A DNA stretch of 11,838 nt, taken from positions 1-11,838 of the forward strand of contig WQXX01000021.1 in assembly GCA_009781535.1 (NCBI GenBank), read 5' to 3'. Both the position numbers and the translations under genes were made by a program. The DNA is from Coriobacteriia bacterium (lineage in GTDB: Bacteria > Actinomycetota > Coriobacteriia > Coriobacteriales > UBA8131). The notes under the pieces are model-generated. The model worked only from the letters and a program-made list of their open reading frames with translations. It did no database searches and was not told the DNA's origin. Shown piece by piece: positions 6,690 to 11,838 of the stretch (position 1 is its first letter; every line of letters begins with the position of its first letter).

Positions 6690-7271
6690 GTGAAGGAAAA
6701 GTTCTACATCGTTTTCGCTGGAATTAACGGAGCTGGAAAATCAACATTTTTCCGTTCGGGATTATGGCATAGAGAGGTATTCCCAGAAAGCATGAATCGA
6801 ATCAACTCAGATGAGATACTACGGGAGAGCGGGGGAGATTGGAGCAGTCAAACAGATCAGTTTCGCGCGATGAAAGAAGCAACGAGAAGGATTGAGGAAA
6901 ACTTTGCTCTTGGAAAATCCTTCAATCAGGAGACAACCCTTACAGGAAAAAAATGCATACGAGACATTATTCGAGCGCACGATTTGGGGTATAAGGTAAT
7001 CATGTTCTACGTTGGAGTAAACCACCCCGATATTGCAAATAATAGAATTGCACACCGAGTATCAATGGGAGGTCACAGCATCGAACCTGAAGACGTCAGG
7101 CGGAGGTTTGAAGCTTCTATGCTCAATCTTTCTATGGCTATCAATATGTGTGAAGAAACATTTCTATTCGATAATACCTATGCATTTACCTTGCTCAGAG
7201 TGTATCGGCAAGGGTCTTTGGAATATGACCGGGTAGTCCCTCACGTAACATGGATTCAAAACCTGACATAA
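6690..7271 (+). CDS. Zeta-toxin-like P-loop kinase
   Basis: A 193-residue P-loop NTPase of the zeta-toxin/COG4185-like group. Visible: Walker A GINGAGKST (11-19); NSDE with Asp41, equivalent to the catalytic base region of zeta; QETTLTG (80-86), the substrate-side Glu/Thr motif; and an arginine-rich lid with NRIAHRV (118-124), GGHSI (127-131) and VRRRF (136-140). Zeta and PezT toxins phosphorylate UDP-N-acetylglucosamine and so poison wall synthesis; whether this shorter relative does so is not certain. The start is GTG 6690, two bases after the upstream stop, with only a weak GGCG-type site, so translation probably depends on coupling to the HTH gene. This would keep antitoxin in excess. All core motifs are intact. 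A hairpin terminator follows. GC is clearly lower than in hflX or the purine phosphorylase. Confidence 0.85.
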   Translation: MKEKFYIVFAGINGAGKSTFFRSGLWHREVFPESMNRINSDEILRESGGDWSSQTDQFRAMKEATRRIEENFALGKSFNQETTLTGKKCIRDIIRAHDLGYKVIMFYVGVNHPDIANNRIAHRVSMGGHSIEPEDVRRRFEASMLNLSMAINMCEETFLFDNTYAFTLLRVYRQGSLEYDRVVPHVTWIQNLT

Positions 7272-7313
7272 CAGTGAACGGACAGGGTAGAACAAGCTAG
7301 ATTAAGTTTGCAG

Positions 7314-7346
7314 AAACGGCAGTCTGAGTCGTGCGCTGTCGTTTTT
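7314..7346 (+). terminator. Intrinsic terminator of the HTH/zeta operon
   Basis: AAACGGCAG (7314-7322) pairs with CTGTCGTTT (7336-7344), nine pairs including one G-U, around a 13-base loop; the 3' arm runs into a GTTTTT tract ending at 7346. It lies 42 bases after the toxin stop. The opposite strand has a much shorter T run, so it is mainly a plus-strand terminator, though it may also help end the converging transporter transcript. Confidence 0.6.
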
Positions 7347-7369
7347 AACTTGATAGAGTGCAATTTGTA

Positions 7370-9205
7370 TCAACCGGTCATTAAGCCGCCGGCCATGACG
7401 ATAAACGCGAGGATGATACCGACAATGGACTCGCCAGCCAGCAAGCCTGAGGCTAATACAATGGGGCTTTCGCCCTTTGACCACTTGGGAGCGATGCGCC
7501 CGACGATGAGGCGGACAAGTGCTCCGATGCCGACAGTCAAGGTCAGATAGAACGGCAGGTAGACACCGAGCCCCAGGGTGATGACCGGAGCGCCGAGCAG
7601 ATAACAGACGATGCCAATAGTCATGCCGATGAGAAAGGCTGGCAGGTTAGGAATCCCTCCAACCAAAGAGCTGACGATGGCAGCTTGAGCGGCGACGAAT
7701 GTCTGGCCAGGGCCAAAGCTTTCAGGCCCATAAGCAGAGACGAGCACTGCGATAACCACTGCGCCGATGACCGCGCCGATGACGCCACCGATAAGCTCGG
7801 CAAACCATTGGGCACGTGGGTTGGTATTGAGTATGTGCCCAGCCTTGAAATCATTCATGAGATCGCCGACAAAACCGCAACAGACGGTGACGGTTGCAGC
7901 AACCAGGAAAGCCTCGATCGTACCGAGCTGGCATATAAGTGCTACTACAAGTAGCACAATAAGACCGAAGACCTCCATGGGGTTAAGGCCAGCCTGCCCG
8001 GTACATTGTGCCGCCATGGTCATGACAACCCACACAAGCAAGGTGACGAGCAACGAAGCAAGTAAGCCCCAGTTTAAGATAAAGGCCATAGCGAGCGCTA
8101 CCGCAGCCACCACAAACGGAGCCCAGCGCATGCGGATGAAACCTTTGGCGCCAGAGGCAAAACCTTTCTTTTTGCCGCCAAGAATGGATGAATCGTTTTT
8201 GCCAACGGTAGGGCCGCCAGCGGTAGGGTCGCCAACGGTAGGGCCGCCAGCGGTAGGGTCGCCAACGGTAGGGCCGTCAGCGATAGAGGCATCAGCGCTG
8301 CTGTCAGCAGTTGAGGCATCGACGCCAACAGACTGTGAGCGATTACGAGCCTTCGCAGACGCAGAGACAATCAGAGCTTTGATTCTGGGCAATGCAACCT
8401 TGATGATGATACCGACGCCGCAGCCTATCATGATACCGATGCCAAGGCTCATCTTTATGCCTTGCCCGATGACCTCGTCCCACCAGCCAAGCGCCGTACC
8501 GCCGATAACAATGCCAAAATCTCCGATAATCCCACCGGCAAACCAGACAAGCGCCGCAAGCGGGCCAATCATGAAGCCCATGGCAAGCACCATGGGGGAG
8601 CAATAGATGCCAAAGATCACGACGCCGGGAGATACCACTGGCATTTTCAGTCCGCCAAACAGAAACGTAGGAAGCGCCCTCAAACCGTCGCGGATGATGG
8701 CAAAAAGTCCAGAAAATCCAACGCCGCTAAACAGTATCGCTGCCTTACGGCCGCCTTTGTCCCCAGCTTCGAGGGTTTTAGCCGCGCCGGTGCCGATGAT
8801 GAAAGGCAATTCGGTGTCCTCGATAAAGCGCCGACGGAACAAAGCGGTTCCTATGCACCCGAGCGCTACACCACACAATGCGCAGAGCATGATCTTCCAC
8901 AACGGCACATCGGCGTCCGGCATGAGCATATAGATGCCCGGAATCGTAAAAGCCAAGCCGCCGGCGACCATCGCGCCAGCGGTCATGACTGTCGCAGAGA
9001 CATTAGCCTCATTGATGTTTGTCGCCTTGCCAAAGCGCGCAAGCCCTTTAAGGGAAAACAGGGAGAGCAAGACGACGAAGAATATAGGCCAGGGGAGGGC
9101 GCCCATTTTCAGCGCTACATATACCGACGAAGAGGTGATGATGATACAACCGATGACACCGATGATGATGCCGCGTACAGTGAACTGCTCACGAAATGGA
9201 CGCAT
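7370..9205 (-). CDS. OPT family (oligopeptide) transporter
   Basis: A 611-residue polytopic membrane protein of the OPT superfamily, secondary transporters for oligopeptides or metal chelates; the substrate is not predictable here. Family-like segments are NINEANVSATVMTAGAM (about 62-80), PFIIGTGAAKTLEAGDKGG and, in the second half, DLMNDFKAGHI, LGLGVYLPFYLTL and the C-terminal LASGLLAGESIVGIILA. Start ATG 9205 is chosen over a much longer open frame because the added residues are antisense to the phosphorylase gene and are not hydrophobic, while AAAAGGA stands six bases before this ATG. A central hydrophilic loop (about 285-355) carries pentapeptide repeats of the form GPTVG/DPTAG, encoded by a DNA minisatellite. 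It diverges from the purine phosphorylase gene and converges with the toxin operon. Confidence 0.88.
   Translation of the reverse strand: MRPFREQFTVRGIIIGVIGCIIITSSSVYVALKMGALPWPIFFVVLLSLFSLKGLARFGKATNINEANVSATVMTAGAMVAGGLAFTIPGIYMLMPDADVPLWKIMLCALCGVALGCIGTALFRRRFIEDTELPFIIGTGAAKTLEAGDKGGRKAAILFSGVGFSGLFAIIRDGLRALPTFLFGGLKMPVVSPGVVIFGIYCSPMVLAMGFMIGPLAALVWFAGGIIGDFGIVIGGTALGWWDEVIGQGIKMSLGIGIMIGCGVGIIIKVALPRIKALIVSASAKARNRSQSVGVDASTADSSADASIADGPTVGDPTAGGPTVGDPTAGGPTVGKNDSSILGGKKKGFASGAKGFIRMRWAPFVVAAVALAMAFILNWGLLASLLVTLLVWVVMTMAAQCTGQAGLNPMEVFGLIVLLVVALICQLGTIEAFLVAATVTVCCGFVGDLMNDFKAGHILNTNPRAQWFAELIGGVIGAVIGAVVIAVLVSAYGPESFGPGQTFVAAQAAIVSSLVGGIPNLPAFLIGMTIGIVCYLLGAPVITLGLGVYLPFYLTLTVGIGALVRLIVGRIAPKWSKGESPIVLASGLLAGESIVGIILAFIVMAGGLMTG
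8201..8290. repeat. 15-base coding minisatellite in the OPT transporter
   Basis: Five consecutive 15-base units alternate strictly between GCCAACGGTAGGGCC and GCCAGCGGTAGGGTC (A-B-A-B-A, 8201-8275), followed by a degenerate sixth, GTCAGCGATAGAGGC. The true period is therefore 30 bases. On the coding (minus) strand, units read GPTVG and DPTAG, residues 311-335 of the transporter. Copies of the same type are identical, so the array expanded recently. Unit length is a multiple of three, so changes in copy number alter loop length without shifting the frame. Confidence 0.9.
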
Positions 9206-9251
9206 AGGAATCCTTTTCTCGAGGCTTGACCGTAGGTCCTTGATGAACACC

Positions 9252-9280
9252 TTATTATTCAAGGAAGGAACCAGTATACT
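9252..9280 (+). promoter_or_regulatory. Likely promoter of the purine phosphorylase gene; possibly bidirectional
   Basis: TTATTA (9252-9257) and TATACT (9275-9280) are 17 bases apart on the plus strand; TACAAT at 9283-9288 is an alternative -10. The -10 lies in AGTATACT (9273-9280), a perfect palindrome, so the minus strand also reads TATACT here and the same element could serve the divergent transporter, although no good minus-strand -35 is visible. Confidence 0.4.
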
Positions 9281-9341
9281 ACTACAATAAGCGGGAACAG
9301 GTAAGGCTGACGCCAGGGTGCGCCAGGGAAAGGAAGATAAC

Positions 9342-10190
9342 GTGAAGTTAAGCGAACAGATACGTGAGGCAATAACAGCGCTTGAGCCATTATTCGAGGG
9401 CACAACTACCAAGCTGCATACACCACGCACCGCCCTGATACTCGGGTCGGGTCTTGGTGGGTTGGCTTTGGAGATTGACGAGCAGCTCGTGGTTTCGTAT
9501 GAAAAGATTCCGCACTGCAACGCTTCGCGTGTTCCTGGCCACGAAGGGAGGTTTGTCTTTGGCACGCTGGCGGGCGCAGACGTCGTCTGTTTGCAGGGGA
9601 GGTTGCACACGTATGAGGGCAACACCCCTCTTGCAACTGTCTTTCCTCTGCTGGTCGCCCACGCGCTTGGCGCGCACAGTCTCTTTGTTACCAATGCAGC
9701 AGGCGCCATAAACATGGGTTTTGCCGTGGGCGACCTTATGCTTATCACCGACCAGATCAACTTTACCGCTGCCGCGCCAGTAACCTTTGATGAGGACAAC
9801 GACGTCACTCCTGCATTCTTTGATATGACTCACGCTTACACACCCAGCCTGTGCGAGCTGGCCCGTAAGGTAGCCGACGCATCGGGTTGCGCCCTTCGCG
9901 AAGGCGTCTACCTCGGCCTACGTGGGCCGATGTTTGAGACTCCGGCAGAGATTCGCGCCTTTCGTGTCATGGGAGCCGATGCGGTAGGGATGTCAACCAT
10001 TCACGAGGTCATCATGGCTTCGGCGCTTGGTATGGAGGTTTGTGGTTTCTCGCTTCTATCGAACATGGCTGCCGGTATTCTCGACCAGCCCATCACAGCC
10101 GAAGAGATCAACACCATGGCAGCTGCCAGTAGCGACAAACTCGCGCAGCTCATCGAAGGGATTCTCAAATTCCAGGCTGCCAAGGTTTAG
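9342..10190 (+). CDS. punA: Purine nucleoside phosphorylase (trimeric type)
   Basis: A 282-residue enzyme of the trimeric PNP family (usual length about 270-290). It splits purine ribo- and deoxyribonucleosides with phosphate into base and pentose-1-phosphate in cytosolic purine salvage. Phosphate-site residues are Ser36 (GSGLGG, 35-40), Arg87 and His89 (QGRLHTYEG, 85-93) and Ser218. The purine site has Glu199 in GPMFETPAEIR (195-205), Met217 (GMST) and Asn241; the Glu/Asn pair points to 6-oxopurines such as inosine and guanosine. NAAGAIN (118-124) is also canonical. GTG 9342 is preferred to GTG 9318 because AAAGGA (9329-9334) lies seven bases upstream and because conserved homology begins after it. 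It is divergent from the OPT transporter and 50 bases before the Fic gene. Gene symbol is by family and not unique in use. Confidence 0.94.
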   Translation: MKLSEQIREAITALEPLFEGTTTKLHTPRTALILGSGLGGLALEIDEQLVVSYEKIPHCNASRVPGHEGRFVFGTLAGADVVCLQGRLHTYEGNTPLATVFPLLVAHALGAHSLFVTNAAGAINMGFAVGDLMLITDQINFTAAAPVTFDEDNDVTPAFFDMTHAYTPSLCELARKVADASGCALREGVYLGLRGPMFETPAEIRAFRVMGADAVGMSTIHEVIMASALGMEVCGFSLLSNMAAGILDQPITAEEINTMAAASSDKLAQLIEGILKFQAAKV

Positions 10191-10205
10191 CGAAGCCTGT
10201 ACAAT
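10177..10205 (+). promoter_or_regulatory. Possible promoter for the Fic gene
   Basis: CTGCCA (10177-10182, inside the end of the phosphorylase gene) and TACAAT (10200-10205) are 17 bases apart. A start near 10212 would give about 29 bases of leader before ATG 10241 but only about 11 before ATG 10223, which mildly favours the later start. No terminator is visible after the phosphorylase gene, so read-through is also possible. Confidence 0.35.
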
Positions 10206-10240
10206 GGAACCGTTAGGAACGAATGAAGAAAGGGTCAACG

Positions 10241-10984
10241 ATGAGTGAAGAACTTGACGTACTTATCCGCCAAGCTGACAAGAAGAAAGCTGAACTCGGC
10301 GTTAAAGCGGCGCCGTCCCCAGAGGCTGAGGATGCGTTTGAGGAACGTTTCCTTATCGCGAGCATCTACAACTCGCTGGCGATCGAGGGTAATGGGCTTT
10401 CTGAGGCAGAGATCGAACGTGTTCTGACCAACGATGAAGTCATCGCCGGCAAAACACTGACCGATCACCTCAGTGTGATCGCCTATCGAAACGCAACCAT
10501 GTTGGCGCGTCAATATGCACGTTCAAAGGTGCGTATCAGCGAGCATGAGATTCGCAAGCTCCATACCCAGCTCATTCCTGACCAGCAGTTGCATGGCGGC
10601 GAGTACCGCAGTTACAACCTCATGATACGTGGCCATCGTCCGACCTCGTATGAGAAGATCGGCTACAAGATGCTCCAACTCGTGGAGCACTACGGCTCGA
10701 GTGAAGACGAGCACCCCATCGAGGCGATCGCATTCTTCCATCTGCGTATCGAAAAGATCCATCCCTTCGCCGACGGGAATGGTCGCGTAGGTCGTCTTAT
10801 CATCAATCTTATGCTCGAGGCTGCCGGGTATCCGCCGGTCATCTTTCCTGTTGAGGAGAAGTCCCGTTACTATGCGGCGCTAGAGGCATATGACGGCCTT
10901 CAGGGCAATCCTGACATCAAGCCCATGCAGACATATCTTGCCGAGCTGGTCAACCGTCAGCTCGACGAGTTGCTGGCGCTGTAG
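10241..10984 (+). CDS. Fic/DOC family protein, class II AMPylase
   Basis: A 247-residue Fic protein. The catalytic signature HPFADGNGRVGR (174-185) is complete: His174 base, Asp178 for metal, Asn180, Arg182 and Arg185 for nucleotide phosphates. Fic enzymes usually transfer AMP from ATP to hydroxyl side chains of target proteins. An N-terminal inhibitory helix, SLAIEGN (45-51, Glu49), precedes the Fic core, marking class II (self-inhibited in cis). Between them lie a helical region and the target-binding flap (about 120-137, GEYRSYNLMIRGHRPTS). There is no visible C-terminal winged helix, unlike many longer class II members. ATG 10241 has AAAGGG six bases upstream; ATG 10223, six codons earlier, is possible. 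No small FicA-like partner is nearby, consistent with internal inhibition. Target is unknown. Confidence 0.9.
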   Translation: MSEELDVLIRQADKKKAELGVKAAPSPEAEDAFEERFLIASIYNSLAIEGNGLSEAEIERVLTNDEVIAGKTLTDHLSVIAYRNATMLARQYARSKVRISEHEIRKLHTQLIPDQQLHGGEYRSYNLMIRGHRPTSYEKIGYKMLQLVEHYGSSEDEHPIEAIAFFHLRIEKIHPFADGNGRVGRLIINLMLEAAGYPPVIFPVEEKSRYYAALEAYDGLQGNPDIKPMQTYLAELVNRQLDELLAL

Positions 10985-10992
10985 TATTCCCA

Positions 10993-11100
10993 TGTCGCCC
11001 CAGACTTGATCTGGGGCCCAGCGGGAGATTTATAGTCGACGTATGTCGTCCTGAGTGGAGGGCGAAGCCCGAAGCGAAGGACCCAGCGGGAGAGTTGTAG
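10993..11100. repeat. Composite palindromic intergenic repeat (REP-like)
   Basis: Two different hairpins lie side by side. The first is a perfect eight-pair stem, GCCCCAGA (10997-11004) with TCTGGGGC (11010-11017) and loop CTTGA. The second has GTCCT (11048-11052) with AGGAC (11078-11082) and an inner GGGC-GAA-GCCC hairpin (11060-11070). Each is followed by the same 12 bases, CCCAGCGGGAGA (11017-11028 and 11082-11093), and a similar TTTATAG/GTTGTAG. Neither stem is followed by a T tract, so these are not ordinary terminators. A diverged copy of the first hairpin recurs after def. The rest of the 250-base gap to def (11101-11233) holds a possible promoter TTGAGT-N16-TATGTA (11107-11134) and the def ribosome-binding site; I see no gene in it. 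Confidence 0.75.
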
Positions 11101-11233
11101 GATAAGTTGAGTAGTCGCCCAGAAAGCATATGTATCGGCAATCGTTGCATGCGTGTGTCCGACGATGAACTGATAACAGGATAGTTGCTTTGAAACGTTG
11201 GTACTCATCAGAAATAAAGGAGTCAAATAGCGT

Positions 11234-11779
11234 ATGCGTGTCGTGATATCACCCAACCCGGTGCTTCGGCAGAAATGCGAGCCTGTCGACCCGGTTAAGA
11301 TAAAAAAGATCCGCTCGACTGCCATGAAGATGGCCAAGCTCATGTATGCGAGCAAGGGCTGTGGATTGGCTGCACCCCAGGTCGGCATCCCACAGCGTTT
11401 TATCGTGGTCGACTGCACGATGCTTGATGAAGGGGAGGAATTTGTCGAGAACCCAACATTTTATGTGAATCCGCAGGTCACCTTCCGTGGTGGCGAGGAG
11501 GAACTCGATGATGAGGGTTGTCTTTCCATCCCTGGCATCTCTATTCCCATTAAGCGTTTTACAAAGATAACCGTAGAAGCCCTTGATTTGGATGGCAATC
11601 CCTTTGTGGTTGAAGCCGAAGGTTTTCTTGCGCGGGCGCTCCAACATGAGCTCGATCATCTGGATGGCACGACGATGTTTGAGCATCTCAGTCCTCTGGA
11701 ACGTATAGAGGTCTTCAAGCAGTATGAGGAGGCCTTGCGCGCAGGCGCCAAACCAGGCGATACCAGCATACCGACATGA
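11234..11779 (+). CDS. def: Peptide deformylase
   Basis: A 181-residue metalloenzyme that removes the formyl group from the N-terminal formylmethionine of new proteins at the ribosome exit. All three family motifs are intact: motif I GCGLAAPQ (42-49), motif II EGCLS (94-98, metal ligand Cys96) and motif III QHELDH (137-142, metal ligands His138 and His142, catalytic Glu139). ATG 11234 is the only start available, since an in-frame TAG lies at 11228-11230. The best Shine-Dalgarno, AAAGGAG (11216-11222), is 11 bases away, longer than the 4-7 bases seen for the other genes here. It is not next to fmt in this window: upstream is an intergenic repeat, downstream a second repeat copy. Function is secure. 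Confidence 0.97.
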   Translation: MRVVISPNPVLRQKCEPVDPVKIKKIRSTAMKMAKLMYASKGCGLAAPQVGIPQRFIVVDCTMLDEGEEFVENPTFYVNPQVTFRGGEEELDDEGCLSIPGISIPIKRFTKITVEALDLDGNPFVVEAEGFLARALQHELDHLDGTTMFEHLSPLERIEVFKQYEEALRAGAKPGDTSIPT

Positions 11780-11807
11780 CTTCGAGAGAAACGCCGATGA
11801 ATCTCCT

Positions 11808-11838
11808 TGTCACCCTGGGCTCGATCCGGGGCCTATCA
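11808..11838. repeat. Second, diverged copy of the intergenic palindrome (cut by window end)
   Basis: Bases 11808-11835 align without gaps to 10993-11020, identical at 21 of 28 positions by eye, all seven differences being transitions. The stem is kept (CCCTGG with CCGGGG, one T-G pair) because some changes are paired, for example A-T to G-C. It starts 28 bases after the def stop. The element probably continues past the window. Confidence 0.6.

Noticed and set aside
8201..8290. CRISPR-like array
   Set aside because: The units are contiguous 15-mers with no unique spacers and lie in frame within a coding sequence.
7767..9290. Long plus-strand frames opposite the OPT transporter (including one of 279 residues)
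   Set aside because: Pro/Ala/Arg-rich complements of a high-GC membrane-protein gene, without start signals or recognisable domains.
9206..9808. N-terminal extension of the OPT transporter frame by about 200 residues
   Set aside because: The added part is antisense to the phosphorylase gene, is Ser/Pro-rich rather than membrane-like, and a good ribosome-binding site precedes ATG 9205, where family similarity begins.
10997..11017. Terminator of the Fic gene
   Set aside because: The stem is strong but no T tract follows, and a diverged copy recurs after def; it fits a dispersed palindromic repeat better.

Overview
The window is a stretch of bacterial chromosome, most likely from an actinobacterium of the Coriobacteriia type. 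This is an inference from three things: an LPxTG-like (LPQSG) cell-wall surface protein with divergent InlB-type repeats, SOS boxes of the Gram-positive CGAAC-N4-GTTCG type, and the moderately high GC of the core genes. No rRNA or tRNA gene, CRISPR array or insertion sequence is visible.

Left part (1-5175): the 3' portion of a large sortase-anchored surface protein (start outside the window) converges on, and overlaps by 38 bases, a DMT/EamA-type membrane transporter on the minus strand. Diverging from the transporter is hflX, the ribosome-splitting GTPase.

SOS locus (5150-6186): hflX converges on lexA with a 26-base overlap. lexA diverges from a 48-residue, previously unrecognised-looking membrane protein gene (5993-6139). 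The intergenic region holds two clear back-to-back promoters and three LexA-box-like sites. One is a perfect CGAAC-N4-GTTCG, placed just downstream of the predicted start of the small gene's transcript. The layout mirrors Bacillus lexA-yneA, but the small protein has no LysM domain. It is the best candidate here for an undescribed component: an SOS-induced small membrane effector, possibly a division inhibitor or a membrane-acting peptide.

AT-richer island (about 6190-7346): a two-gene operon of an excisionase-type HTH protein and a zeta-toxin-like P-loop kinase, two bases apart. It has an extended -10 promoter, an 18-base near-perfect palindrome as likely operator, and a hairpin terminator. 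It looks like a horizontally acquired toxin-antitoxin pair.

Right part (7370-11838): an OPT-family transporter on the minus strand carries a 15-base coding minisatellite in a central hydrophilic loop. It diverges from a trimeric-type purine nucleoside phosphorylase. Then come a class II Fic AMPylase, a 250-base intergenic region with palindromic dispersed repeats, peptide deformylase (def), and a second diverged copy of the same repeat cut by the window end.
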